From Gulosibacter sp. 10 (lineage in GTDB: Bacteria; Actinomycetota; Actinomycetes; Actinomycetales; Microbacteriaceae), in contig NZ_FUIC01000030.1 of the NCBI RefSeq assembly GCF_900163695.1, positions 1-64,000 on the forward strand: DNA of 64,000 nucleotides, written 5' to 3'. The notes under the pieces are model-generated. The model worked only from the letters and a program-made list of their open reading frames with translations. It was not told the DNA's origin and ran no database searches. The translations under genes were made by a program, and so were the position numbers. Position 1 is the stretch's first letter. Each line of letters opens with the position of its first letter. This document shows positions 36,964 through 46,056 of the stretch, piece after piece.

Positions 36964-37086
36964 TCGCCTGCGCCGCCCCTCCCATCCAGCTCGAAGGCCG
37001 TCCCGGCCGGAAGGGCGCCGGCCGTCGCGCCGGCGCGATCGCACCGTTCCCGCGCCGGCGCGGAAACCGACGAAAGGACCGAACCC

Positions 37087-37467
37087 ATGACCCAGCAACA
37101 TCCCGCCGAGACCGAGACCGAGTGCACGGACGGCGGCTGGTCCCGGCTCCTCGCCTCCCGCGTCGAGGACTTCGCCCGGCTGAACCCGATCGCCGCGGGC
37201 CGGGTCTCGCCGCATCGCACCTTCGACGGCGAGCACTACCGGATCCGCAACCTCGCGCTGGGGGAGGGCGCCGTGCTCGCCCGGCACGTGGCGCCCGCAC
37301 CGCTGATCGTGACCGTGCTCGAGGGGCGCGTCGAATTCGCCCTGCCCGAGATCGCGCACGAGCTCGCGGCCGGAGCCGTGCTCTGCGTCGACGCGGATGT
37401 CCCCCACGAGGTGACCGCGCTCGAACCCTCCCGCCTGCTGCTCACGCTCGTCGTATCGACCGCCTGA
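37087..37467 (+). CDS. Cupin domain-containing protein
   Basis: A 126-residue single-domain cupin. Motif 1 is degenerate (GAVLARHVAPAPLIVTVLEG, one His where two are usual). Motif 2 keeps the C-terminal His (GAVLCVDADVPHEVTAL). With only two obvious His ligands, metal binding is uncertain. Such small cupins act as sensors, isomerases or dioxygenases. It lies 123 bases after the flavoprotein and 58 bases before the siderophore receptor, inside the iron-regulated unit. CGAAAGGA precedes the ATG. A structural, ligand-binding role is as likely as catalysis. Confidence 0.7.
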   Translation: MTQQHPAETETECTDGGWSRLLASRVEDFARLNPIAAGRVSPHRTFDGEHYRIRNLALGEGAVLARHVAPAPLIVTVLEGRVEFALPEIAHELAAGAVLCVDADVPHEVTALEPSRLLLTLVVSTA

Positions 37468-37525
37468 CCGCGATCGCGCGACCCGACTGCTTCAACCGCG
37501 AACAACCGAGAACCCAAGGAGAACC

Positions 37526-38683
37526 ATGAGCATCCCGCTCGCACAGCACCGCACGAAGCGCATCGGCAGAGCCGTGGCGGTCGCGTCCATCGCACTGCTC
37601 GCCCTCTCGGGCTGCACCGCGAACACCACCTCGAACCCGGCAGGCGGCGACGCCCAGGGCGACGCGTCGTCGACTCGGACGATCATCGACCACACCGGCG
37701 AGGAGATCGAGATCCCCGCGGAGATCGACCGCGTCGCGGTCGATCAGATCCCGATCGCCTCCACCTACACCGCCTTCTTCGAAGGAGAGGCGCCCTACCT
37801 GGTGGGCATGTCGCAGGCCGTCGTGGACAGCCTCGAGGGCACCGTCGCCGCCGACATCGCCCCGGAGCTGCTCGAGGTCGAGACCGGCTACTACGACAAC
37901 GGCGAGCTCAACGTCGAATCGCTCCTCGAACTCGACCCGGACGTGGTCCTCTACAACGCGAGCAATGCCGAGCACGGGGAGCTGTTCGAGAAGGCCGGCA
38001 TCCCCGCCGTGGGCTTCAAGACCCAGGGCGACCCGGCGGTGACGTACACCGAGTGGCTGCGCCTGCTCGAGGACGTCTTCGACGAGGACGGCAAGATGGA
38101 CGAGGTCATCGAGTACGGGGCGGGGATCATCGCGGACGCGCGCGAGAAGAACGCGCAGATCCCCGAGGCCGACCGCAAGGACGTCCTCGAGATCACCGGG
38201 TACAAGCCGGGCACCCTCACCGTGCAGGGCGAGCCCGAGTTCTTCGGCACCTTCTGGCTCGACACCGCGAACGCGGACAACGCGGCCATCGGCGCGCAGC
38301 AGCCCCTCTCGGAGGTCTCGAGCGAGCAGCTGCTGCAGTGGGATCCGGATGTCATCCTCCTGAGCGGCTACGGCCATTCGGGACTGCTGCCCGAGGACGT
38401 GCTCGGCGGGCTCGAGGGCGTCGACCTCTCGACGATGACCGCCGTGCAGGAGGGCGAGGTGCTCTCGACCCGGCTCGGGTGGTGGAACTGGTTCACCCCG
38501 AATCCGGATGCGCCGCTCGTGGCGCACTGGATCGGCGCCGCCGTCTACCCCGAGCTCGCGGACCCTGAGGCGCTCGACCAGCTCACGCGCGAGTACTACC
38601 TCGAGGTGTACGGCTACGAGCTCAGCGACGAGCAGCTCGAGCACATGTACGCCGGCTCCTACTCGGCCGAAGTGGACCGCTGA
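37526..38683 (+). CDS. Iron-siderophore ABC transporter substrate-binding lipoprotein
   Basis: A 385-residue receptor of the FepB/FhuD (periplasmic-binding class III) type. Lipobox LALSGC places the lipidated Cys at residue 30. The mature domain shows HTGEEIEIPAEIDRVAVDQI near the start, and NVESLLELDPDVVLYNASNA and LLQWDPDVILLSGYG in the two lobes, joined by the usual single long helix. The C-terminal WNWFTPNPDAPLVAHWIGAA segment is typical. AAGGAGAA precedes the ATG. It delivers a ferric siderophore or heme-like ligand to the permease encoded three bases downstream. Confidence 0.92.
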   Translation: MSIPLAQHRTKRIGRAVAVASIALLALSGCTANTTSNPAGGDAQGDASSTRTIIDHTGEEIEIPAEIDRVAVDQIPIASTYTAFFEGEAPYLVGMSQAVVDSLEGTVAADIAPELLEVETGYYDNGELNVESLLELDPDVVLYNASNAEHGELFEKAGIPAVGFKTQGDPAVTYTEWLRLLEDVFDEDGKMDEVIEYGAGIIADAREKNAQIPEADRKDVLEITGYKPGTLTVQGEPEFFGTFWLDTANADNAAIGAQQPLSEVSSEQLLQWDPDVILLSGYGHSGLLPEDVLGGLEGVDLSTMTAVQEGEVLSTRLGWWNWFTPNPDAPLVAHWIGAAVYPELADPEALDQLTREYYLEVYGYELSDEQLEHMYAGSYSAEVDR

Positions 38684-38685
38684 TC

Positions 38686-39816
38686 GTGCAGGGGGCGGTG
38701 AGGGAGACGTCCCCGGTCGCGGCCGGGTCGGGTGGGAAGGCGCCGCGCACCGCGGGGTCCCCGCCCGCCCCGGCCGGCGGCCGTGCCCGGGGCGGGCTCT
38801 CGCTCGTCGAGGAGGGGCGGCTGCGCGGCTGGGTCGTGCCCGTGCTCCTCGCGGTGCTTCTGGCGGTGTGCTGCCTGGGCGTGCTGCTCGGCCGCTATTC
38901 GCTCAGCCCGGAGGATCTGTTCGCGGCGCTCGCGTCGCGGATGGGCGGCGCGCCGGTGAGCGATCGGATCGACTCGGTCGTCTTCGGGCTGCGGATCCCG
39001 CGCATCGTGCTCGCCGTGATCGTCGGCGGCGGACTCGCGGTGGCCGGCGCGGCGTTCCAGAGCCTCTTCTCGAATCCCCTCGCCACCCCGGACACCCTCG
39101 GCGTCACGGCCGGCGCCTCCGTCGGCGCCGTCATCGGCCTGCTGTTGAGCGTGCCCCTGATCGGCGTGCAGCTCATCTCGCTCGTGTTCGGCATCGCCGC
39201 AGTCGGGCTCACGGTGTCGATCGCCCGGCACCGGGGCCGGAGCAGCATCGTGATGCTCGTCCTGGCGGGCGTCGTCGTCTCGGCGATCGCGAACGCCGTG
39301 CTCTCGCTGCTCAAGCTCACCGCCGATCCGGATGACAAGCTGCCCCAGATCACGTACTGGCTGATGGGCAGCCTCGCGAGCGCCGAGATGCGGCAGATCC
39401 TGCTCGGCGCCCCGCTCATCGTCCTCGGCTCGGCCGTGATCATCGCGCTCCGCTGGCGGCTCAACGTGCTCGCGCTCGGTGAGGACGAGGCCCGCGCATC
39501 CGGCACCAGCGTCGGCGCGATCCGCGCCGCGCTCATCGTGTCCGCCACGCTCATCACCGCGGCGTGCATCGCCATGTGCGGGCAGGTCGGCTGGATCGGG
39601 CTGCTCATCCCGCATATCGCCCGCATGCTGTGCGGCAACAACAACAGCGCCGTCGTGCCGGTGAGCACGGTGCTGGGCTCGATCTTCCTCGTGGCGATCG
39701 ACACGCTCGCGCGCACGCTGCTCGCCTCCGAGATCCCCATCTCGGTCCTCACCGCGATCATCGGCGCACCAGTGTTCATCGTGCTGCTGCGCAGGACCGG
39801 CGGGAGGTGGTCCTGA
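38686..39816 (+). CDS. FecCD-family siderophore ABC transporter permease
   Basis: A 376-residue permease with a long hydrophilic N-tail (about 45 residues, Gly/Pro-rich) and nine to ten membrane helices. Family marks are LRIPRIVLAVIVGGGLAVAG, AAFQSLFSNPLATPDTLGV, ITYWLMGSLASAEMRQILLG and CGQVGWIGLLIPHIARML. Only one FecCD subunit is encoded, so it must work as a homodimer. The start may lie further in, since the first 45 residues are not conserved in the family. Its stop overlaps the ATPase start (TGATG). Confidence 0.92.
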   Translation: MQGAVRETSPVAAGSGGKAPRTAGSPPAPAGGRARGGLSLVEEGRLRGWVVPVLLAVLLAVCCLGVLLGRYSLSPEDLFAALASRMGGAPVSDRIDSVVFGLRIPRIVLAVIVGGGLAVAGAAFQSLFSNPLATPDTLGVTAGASVGAVIGLLLSVPLIGVQLISLVFGIAAVGLTVSIARHRGRSSIVMLVLAGVVVSAIANAVLSLLKLTADPDDKLPQITYWLMGSLASAEMRQILLGAPLIVLGSAVIIALRWRLNVLALGEDEARASGTSVGAIRAALIVSATLITAACIAMCGQVGWIGLLIPHIARMLCGNNNSAVVPVSTVLGSIFLVAIDTLARTLLASEIPISVLTAIIGAPVFIVLLRRTGGRWS

Positions 39817-40625
39817 TGACGCTTGCGGTGGAGCACGGCACCTTCGGATACCGGCGCGCCGCCCCGGTGCTGCGCGACATCTCGTTCGCGGTCGATGCCG
39901 GGCGGCTGCTCGCGGTGCTCGGGCCGAACGGCGTCGGGAAGACGACGCTGCTGCGCACGACGCTCGGGCTGCAGCCGTGGAGCCGCGGCCGCACGCTGCT
40001 GGACGGCGCGGACATCATGACGATGCCGAGTCACGAGCGATGGCGGCGCTTCGCCTTCGTCCCGCAGGCGCGCAACGCCGCCTCGCTCTCGCTCACCGGT
40101 CTCGACATGGTCACCATCGGCCGGGCCGCGCATATCGGCACCTTCGGGCAACCCGGACGCGCCGACCGGCGCATCGCGCGCGAGACGATGGCCGAGGTCG
40201 GCATCGAGCACCTCGCGGAGACGCCGTGCGGGCAGCTCAGCGGCGGGCAGTTCCAGATGGTGCTCATCGCCCGGGCGCTCGCGGGCGGACCCGAGGTGCT
40301 GGTGCTCGACGAGCCCGAGACGGGACTGGACTTCCGGAACCAGCTGATCGTGCTCGATCTGCTCGACGACCTCGTGCACCGGCGCGGCCTCACGGTGGTG
40401 ATGAATACGCACTACCCCACGCACGCGCTGCGGGTGGCCGACGAGGTGCTCCTGCTGCGGCGGGACGGCGCACCGCTGCACGGGCCGACGGCGGAGGTGC
40501 TCACCAAGGAGTCGCTCGGCGAGGCCTTCGGCGTCCTGCTCGAGGTGCTCGAGGCCGAGATCGACGGCACGCTCCATCGCAGCGTGCTGCCGCTCAGCGC
40601 GATCGAGCGCCCCGGGGTGGCGTAG
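39816..40625 (+). CDS. Siderophore ABC transporter ATP-binding protein (FecE-like)
   Basis: A 269-residue ATPase. Walker A is GPNGVGKTTLLRTTLGL, the Q-loop lies at FVPQARNAASLSLTGLDMV, the signature reads LSGGQFQMVLIARALAGG, and Walker B is VLVLDEPETGLD. The Ser-Gly-Gly-Gln signature is intact. The ATG overlaps the permease stop by one base, with GGGAGG upstream. It energises import of the siderophore bound by the lipoprotein receptor. The TAG stop is immediately followed by ACT, forming a TAGACT that may promote the MFS gene. Confidence 0.93.
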   Translation: MTLAVEHGTFGYRRAAPVLRDISFAVDAGRLLAVLGPNGVGKTTLLRTTLGLQPWSRGRTLLDGADIMTMPSHERWRRFAFVPQARNAASLSLTGLDMVTIGRAAHIGTFGQPGRADRRIARETMAEVGIEHLAETPCGQLSGGQFQMVLIARALAGGPEVLVLDEPETGLDFRNQLIVLDLLDDLVHRRGLTVVMNTHYPTHALRVADEVLLLRRDGAPLHGPTAEVLTKESLGEAFGVLLEVLEAEIDGTLHRSVLPLSAIERPGVA

Positions 40626-40721
40626 ACTCCTCCGGTGCCGTGAACCGTATGCCGGTCCCCGCGGCCGGGTCCGATGACGGATGCCGGGGCGGCGCCGCCT
40701 CGGACGGCGAAGGAGGTGGCG

Positions 40722-41894
40722 ATGCAGTCGAAGACGCTGTTCGACCGGCGCGCGGTGTTCGCGTGCATGGTCGTGATGACCTCGATCGGCCTGCTGGTGG
40801 CCACTTACGGCATCGCGATCCCGGGGTTCAAGGAGCAGTTCGGGGTCTCGGACGCGGCGGCCGGCGCCGGGCTCGCGCTGCAGTCGGCCGGCGCGGTCGT
40901 GGGCGTGCTCGCGGCGCCCTTCGCGCTGCGGCCCTTCGGCAATCGCACGACGCTGATGGCCTCGGCGGTGCTGCTCGGCGGCGGCGCCCTCGCGCTCGCC
41001 TTCGCGTTCTCGTGGCCGATGGTGCTCGTCTCGGCGCTGATCGCCGGGCTCGGCCTGGGCGGCGTCGACATGCTCATCACGCAGCTGCTGATCATCGGCG
41101 CCGGCACCCGCGGGCCCGCACTCGTCAACGTCGCGCACGGCTTCTTCGGGGTGGGCACGGTGCTCTCGCCGGCCGTCCTGGCGCTGATCGGCACGGACCG
41201 CTACTGGGCGATCTTCGCATCCGTCGGCGTCGCGAACGCGATCGCCGTCGCGTGCCTGGGCGGGCTCGCGGCCCGCCCCACGCCCGTGGACGCGCCCGAG
41301 GAGTCGGGCACCCCGGTGGCGCGGGCGCACTGGTTCGTCGGCGCGGCCGTCGTCGCGGGATTCGTGCTGCTCTACGTCACCCACTTCGGCGTGCAGTCGG
41401 GCATCGGCACGTGGGAGCCCACCTTCCTCGGCGCCCTCGGCCACGACGAGTCGAGCGCCGCGTGGGCCACCTCCGGCTACTGGTTCGCGATGGTCGTCGG
41501 CCGCTTCGCCGCGGCCGGGCTCACGCGCCTCGTCGCCATCCCGGTGCTCGTCACCGCGAGCTGCATCGGCATGGCCGCCTCGCTCGTCTGGGCCATGCAC
41601 GAGCCGAGCGCGATGTGGGCCTTCCTGCTCTGCGGCTTCTTCATCGGCCCGATCTTCCCGAACGGCCTCACCTGGCTCGCGAGCTCCGGCTTCGCGCACG
41701 GCCACCGCTTCTCCTACGTCGTCGCCGGGTCGATGGTCGGCCAGGCCTTCGCGCCCTGGCTCATCGGCGTGGCGATCGAGCACGACGGCACGACGGTCAT
41801 GCCCTTCACGCTGCTGCTCATCGCGCTGGGCGCGGTCCTCGCGGCCGTCGGGCTGACCCTCGGGTTGCGACCGCGGGGCGCGGCGGCGGGCTGA
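40722..41894 (+). CDS. MFS transporter
   Basis: A 390-residue major facilitator superfamily protein with twelve helices. It resembles the FucP/NarK-like sugar or drug transporter group with the GFFGVGTVLSP segment. Family-like stretches include MLITQLLIIGAGTRGPALVN and FFIGPIFPNGLTWLASSGFA. The ATG at 40722 is preceded by an ideal AAGGAGGTGGCG; an upstream in-frame ATG at 40674 has no such site. It lies 96 bases after the siderophore ATPase. It could export an endogenous siderophore or move the product of the upstream enzymes, but the substrate is not readable. Confidence 0.82.
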   Translation: MQSKTLFDRRAVFACMVVMTSIGLLVATYGIAIPGFKEQFGVSDAAAGAGLALQSAGAVVGVLAAPFALRPFGNRTTLMASAVLLGGGALALAFAFSWPMVLVSALIAGLGLGGVDMLITQLLIIGAGTRGPALVNVAHGFFGVGTVLSPAVLALIGTDRYWAIFASVGVANAIAVACLGGLAARPTPVDAPEESGTPVARAHWFVGAAVVAGFVLLYVTHFGVQSGIGTWEPTFLGALGHDESSAAWATSGYWFAMVVGRFAAAGLTRLVAIPVLVTASCIGMAASLVWAMHEPSAMWAFLLCGFFIGPIFPNGLTWLASSGFAHGHRFSYVVAGSMVGQAFAPWLIGVAIEHDGTTVMPFTLLLIALGAVLAAVGLTLGLRPRGAAAG

Positions 41895-41900
41895 CGCCGG

Positions 41901-43385
41901 TCACCAGGTGGGCACGGGCGGCCGCGCATCGATCGCGCCCCCGTACCAGCGGCCCGCATCCGCCGAAGGGGCCGCCAGCACGATCGCGTCGGGGGCGAAG
42001 CGCAGCGGCGGCGGCGCGGCCGCCAGCAGCGCGCCCCGCTTCGAGGCGCCGCGGAACTCGGCGCCGGCGGCGAGCAGCTCCACCAGCTCGGCCACGACGC
42101 GCTTCTCGCCGAGCTCGAAGGCGAGGGTGCAGGCCAGGTGCACCGCGGCGCGCGCGTGATGCTCGGCGAAGCCCCGCCGCGTCGCCACGGCCTCCGCGTC
42201 GAAGCTGCGCCGATGCAGGTAGACCGCGGCGGGCAGGCACCGCTCGAGCGCGGCGCGCAGCACGGCGCAGGACTCCGGGACGACCTCGGGATGCCATTGC
42301 GCGAGGTACGAGGCGGCCGTGTAGTCCACCGCGGCCAGCAGCAGCGGCTGGTCGAGCCCCTGGAGCATCACCCGCGCCTCCTCGACCTGCCCGATCGCGG
42401 CGGCGTGCAGCTCGACGTCCGCGGCGAGCAGGGCGCAGTCCTGCGTGGCGGCCGAGCAGCGGATGAGGGTCGTGGCGAGGTCGAGCTGATGCCCCGCCCG
42501 CCGCGCATCCGCCACGGCGCGCTCGAGCTCGACGCGGGCGGCCTCCACCTCCTCGCCCCGGTGGGCCCGGGCCGCGCCGGTCTTCCGCGCCTCGGCCCGG
42601 TGGGTGATGCCGAGCACGTGCTCGTAGGCCTCCACGTGGTCGACGTAGCGGTCGTAGTGCCCGTACTCGGGCTCCTCGTCCTCGGGCCGCAGCATCTCGA
42701 GGTACGCGCGGAGCTGCAGCAGCGCGCCCTGCTGGTCGACATCGGCGACGAGCGGCTCCGCGCGGTCGAGCACGAGCCGCGCCTCGGCGTGCTCGCCGCA
42801 GCGCGCGTGCGACTGCGCGAGCCCGATCAGCGCGGTGCACAGCTCGCCGAGCCGACCCGCGGCGCGGTACTCCTCGGCCAGCCGGGCGTAGAGGTCCCGC
42901 GCGCGCGGATACTCCTGGCGGGCGAACTCCACCGCGGCCGCCGCGATCCGGGCCGAGCGGTCGGTCTCCTCGGGATCGAGCGTGCCCGGCGCGAGCCGGC
43001 GCGCGCGCCCGATCTCCTCCGCGGCCTCGTCGAAGCGCTGCACGCCGTGCAGCACGCGGCTGCGGGCCAGGCGGGTGCTCGCCTCGTGGTCGTCGAGCCG
43101 GTCGGCGGCGAGCCCGCGCCGGCGCTGCCGGCCGATCGCCGCGAGCGCCTCGTCGAGATGCGCCAGCGCCTCGGAGGCGTCGCCCTCGGCCGCGGCGATC
43201 GCGTGCCGGAACAGCCCGATCCGGGTCCGCGCATCGTCGGCCGAGGCCGGATCCGCGATGCGCTCGGCGAGCGCGCGGGCCTCCGACAGGGGCCCTTCGT
43301 AGGCGGCGTCGCCCGACTGCAGCAGCGCGGCGGCCCGCTCGAGCAGCTCCCTCACCCGGACCGCCTCCGGCGCGAAATCCTCCAT
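41901..43385 (-). CDS. TPR-like helical repeat protein, CHAT-locus associated
   Basis: A 494-residue, almost wholly alpha-helical protein. Residues about 60-290 read as successive TPR-like helix pairs: EALAHLDEALAAIGRQRRRG, RFDEAAEEIGRARRLAP, EYPRARDLYARLAEEYRAAG and HAEARLVLDRAEPLVADVDQ. They are followed by a longer bundle and a conserved-looking C-terminal half with LHRRSFDAEAVATRRGFAEH. No signal peptide or enzyme motif is seen. It diverges from the unrecognised gene at 43465, and a CHAT protease is encoded 3.2 kb away. TPR and CHAT are often fused in one chain, so a split TPR partner for the protease is a good hypothesis. It converges with the MFS gene, six bases apart. Confidence 0.7.
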   Translation of the reverse strand: MEDFAPEAVRVRELLERAAALLQSGDAAYEGPLSEARALAERIADPASADDARTRIGLFRHAIAAAEGDASEALAHLDEALAAIGRQRRRGLAADRLDDHEASTRLARSRVLHGVQRFDEAAEEIGRARRLAPGTLDPEETDRSARIAAAAVEFARQEYPRARDLYARLAEEYRAAGRLGELCTALIGLAQSHARCGEHAEARLVLDRAEPLVADVDQQGALLQLRAYLEMLRPEDEEPEYGHYDRYVDHVEAYEHVLGITHRAEARKTGAARAHRGEEVEAARVELERAVADARRAGHQLDLATTLIRCSAATQDCALLAADVELHAAAIGQVEEARVMLQGLDQPLLLAAVDYTAASYLAQWHPEVVPESCAVLRAALERCLPAAVYLHRRSFDAEAVATRRGFAEHHARAAVHLACTLAFELGEKRVVAELVELLAAGAEFRGASKRGALLAAAPPPLRFAPDAIVLAAPSADAGRWYGGAIDARPPVPTW

Positions 43386-43464
43386 GGAGGCATCCTGCCA
43401 CCGGCGGGCGGCGGAACGCTGCGATCGGGGGACCGGCGCGCCCGCGTCGTAGACTCTGGGAAGG

Positions 43465-44811
43465 ATGGAGGGCCGGGAAGGACGGGACATGGCGGCACGA
43501 CCTCGCACGGCGGTCATCGCCGACGCCTGGCGGGCCGCCGGGATCGACGCGCCGGCGTTCACGAACCGCGAGGGCCGCGTGCTCGCCCGCGCCGTGAAGT
43601 GCCTGATCGACCCGCTCGTGCTCAGGCCGCGGGATCGCGCGGGACTCGCGCGTCCGCTGCTCGACGAGGCGGCGGCCGAGGAGGTCCGCCGCGAGCTCGC
43701 CCGGCAGCGCGGCCGCCTGGAGGCCGCGGGGGAGTGGTTCGCGCTGCTGCGCCGGGAGCGGCGCAGGCGCGGGATCACCGCCGGCGACGTCCAGGAGCTC
43801 TACTTCCCGCGCGCCTACGAGCTCGCGGCGCTCGCGGGCCCGCCGGGCGCCGACGCGCAGGAGCGCTGCGCGGCGATGCTCGCCGAGGTGCACGCCGAGG
43901 AGTCGGGCGCGGCCGCGGTGCGGGAGTACCTGCGCGACGAGGACGCGCTGCGGCGGGCCGAGGCCGACCTGCGCCGGGCCTGGCGCGGCGCGCCGGAGGC
44001 CGTGACGCCGCAGGCCGAGGCGCTGCCGAGCCTGCTCTTCGCGCTGCTCGACGAGTGCGGGGAGATCGCCGCGCGGCGCGGCTTCGGCGCGCTCCTCGCC
44101 TCCGGGGCACCGACGGCGGCGGGGCTCGATGCGCGAGGGCGCGCGGGCGTCGTCCGGGAGCTCGCCGAGCGGCTGCGGGCGGAGGAGCCCGGCGGCGCCG
44201 TCTCCGCGCACGATCCGCTGGCCCCGCCGCCCGTCCTCGAGCGGGCCGCCTCCGCCGCCGCGCTCGATCGCGCCCTCGCGGATCGCGTGCGCGCCGCGCT
44301 GCGGCGCCTGCGCGATCGGGGGACGGACGAGCCGATCGCCGAGCGCTTCGCGGCGGAGGCGGCGCGCACCGCGGCCCCCTGGGGGCTCGAGTCGCCCGCG
44401 CAGCAGACCGTGTTCTGCGCCGGCATCGCGCTCGCGCTGTGGCTGCGCCCGCTCGACGCGAGCGCGCCGCCCGAGGCGCCGAGGCTCGCGCGGGAGCTGC
44501 AGGCGCGGGCCCGCAAGGAGGCGTTCGTGCTCCGCGCCCGCCGCCTGCTGTGCGAAGGCGAGGCGGTGCACCCCGGCCAGCGCCCCGTGGTCGACGAGCT
44601 GCGGGCGTTCGCCCGCCCCTACCTCGCCCGGCTGTGGACGCGGCTGCACGGCCGCGACGTGCTCGGGGAGGCGGTCGCGGATGGGCCCGAGGCGCTCGAG
44701 CTGCTCTCGGGCATCCTCCGCTCGGTGCTGCAGGATCAGAAGCAGCGCATCCGCAGGCTGCTCGAACGGTCGCGGACGTCGGGGGAGGCGGTGCGCCATG
44801 CTGCTGCGTAG
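43465..44811 (+). CDS. Unrecognised helical protein of the CHAT locus
   Basis: A 448-residue protein rich in Ala, Arg and Glu; I do not recognise a family. It reads as a long helical scaffold, with LLRRERRRRGITAGDVQELY near residue 100 and a C-terminal stretch RSVLQDQKQRIRRLLERSR. A single hydrophobic stretch (QQTVFCAGIALALWLRPLDA) is not clearly transmembrane. TAGACT at 43450-43455 ends nine bases before the ATG at 43465, matching the leaderless pattern. The ATG at 43489 has GGAAGGA upstream and is the alternative start. Its end overlaps the next gene by 14 bases, so the two are coupled and probably interact. Confidence 0.6.
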   Translation: MEGREGRDMAARPRTAVIADAWRAAGIDAPAFTNREGRVLARAVKCLIDPLVLRPRDRAGLARPLLDEAAAEEVRRELARQRGRLEAAGEWFALLRRERRRRGITAGDVQELYFPRAYELAALAGPPGADAQERCAAMLAEVHAEESGAAAVREYLRDEDALRRAEADLRRAWRGAPEAVTPQAEALPSLLFALLDECGEIAARRGFGALLASGAPTAAGLDARGRAGVVRELAERLRAEEPGGAVSAHDPLAPPPVLERAASAAALDRALADRVRAALRRLRDRGTDEPIAERFAAEAARTAAPWGLESPAQQTVFCAGIALALWLRPLDASAPPEAPRLARELQARARKEAFVLRARRLLCEGEAVHPGQRPVVDELRAFARPYLARLWTRLHGRDVLGEAVADGPEALELLSGILRSVLQDQKQRIRRLLERSRTSGEAVRHAAA

Positions 44812-45934
44812 CCGGGAGGGGCTGCTCGCGCTCGAGCCCGAGGGCGTCGAACCGCCGCCGGGCCGGGTGCTCGAGCTGCGCGTGCTCGAATGCGCGGGCG
44901 CCGTGCTCGAATGGCCGCTCGACGCTGCGGCGACGGACCCGCCGCGCATCTCGGTGCTCGACGCGGCGGAGGCCGACTGGCTGTGGATGCTCCTGGGCGA
45001 GGCCGCGCACGTGGCGCTGCTGGAGGAGGCCGCCCGGCTCGCCGACGCAGCGCCCGACGCTCGGCAGCTGCCGGTGGAGCTCGACGGGACGCTGGCCGCC
45101 GAGCTGCACCGGCTCGCGCACGCCCGCTGGGCCGCGTCCTGGTGGCCGGAGAGCCCCGCCGACGGCATCCCGGGCCTCGACGCCGCGCTGCTCGACGCCG
45201 AGGCGCTCGAACTCGCCGAGGCGCTCGAGCCCTGCCTCGGCGAGGCCGTGGACGAGGACCGGGCGCGATTCGAGCGGCACGGCCCGGAGCCGTACCGGGT
45301 GTATGCGCACAGCCCCGAGCCGCGGATCGCCGCGCTCGCCGCCGCGGCCCTCGGCCGGCTCGAGGAGGACGCGCCGGGGGCCGGCGCCGCCGGGGGCGGC
45401 CCGGCCGGATCGGGTGCATCGGTGCGGGAGGCGGGCGGATTCGCGGATGCGGATCGGTACGCGCTCGCCGCCGGCTACGGCGGGGGCGGGGCTCGCCTCC
45501 CGGAGGGCGTGCTCTCGGGCACTGCGCCCATCTGCTGGCAGGCCGTGCCTCCGGGATGCTTCGACGCCGGCGAGTCCGCGCTGCGGTGGTCCATCGAGGC
45601 CGGCGCGGCGCCCCGGCTGGCACTCGCCGCCCGCCTGCTGCCGAAGGCGGACGTGCGCGGCCTGGCCGTCGAGATCCGCGTCGGCGACGCGGCCGATGCC
45701 GCCGTGACGGCCGAGTTGCGGGCGGACGGCACCGCCGAGGCGGCGCTGCCGCTCGCGCCGGCGACGGTCTGGCTGCTGCGGCCCGAGGACGTGCACGTGC
45801 GCATCGGCCCGGCGGTCGAGGAGCCCCCGGCCGTGCGGGCACGGGTGCGCGCCCATGCCGAGGCGCGGCTCGATACCGGGCGCGGCCTGCCGCTGCTGGC
45901 CGCGGAGCTGGAGGCGGCCCGGCGCCGCTACTGA
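44798..45934 (+). CDS. Unrecognised protein of the CHAT locus
   Basis: A 378-residue protein of unknown family. The N-terminal 230 residues are mixed helix, with HRLAHARWAASWWPESPADG and the acidic run AEALELAEALEPCLGEAVDE. A Gly/Ala-rich linker follows near 205-225. The C-terminal 150 residues look like a beta domain (ISVLDAAE-type strands, LLPKADVRGLAVEIRVGD, VWLLRPEDVHVRIGP), possibly an interaction module. GGGGAGG precedes the ATG, and the start lies inside the end of the previous gene. Expression is therefore linked to its neighbour. No catalytic residues are evident. Confidence 0.6.
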   Translation: MLLRSREGLLALEPEGVEPPPGRVLELRVLECAGAVLEWPLDAAATDPPRISVLDAAEADWLWMLLGEAAHVALLEEAARLADAAPDARQLPVELDGTLAAELHRLAHARWAASWWPESPADGIPGLDAALLDAEALELAEALEPCLGEAVDEDRARFERHGPEPYRVYAHSPEPRIAALAAAALGRLEEDAPGAGAAGGGPAGSGASVREAGGFADADRYALAAGYGGGGARLPEGVLSGTAPICWQAVPPGCFDAGESALRWSIEAGAAPRLALAARLLPKADVRGLAVEIRVGDAADAAVTAELRADGTAEAALPLAPATVWLLRPEDVHVRIGPAVEEPPAVRARVRAHAEARLDTGRGLPLLAAELEAARRRY

Positions 45935-46056
45935 CGGGGCGCTTCGGCTCCGGCTCCCGGATTCGGCCCCGCGAACCCGTGATCGGTAGCCCCGGCCCGG
46001 TCGTAGCGTTTCGGCGACGGGCGCCGAAGGGGCGGCCGCAGACCGGAAGGACCATC

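Noticed and set aside
40635-40721. A short frame starting with GTG/ATG between the siderophore ATPase and the MFS gene
   Set aside because: The first frame stops after two codons and the others have no conserved features. The ideal ribosome binding site is at 40722.
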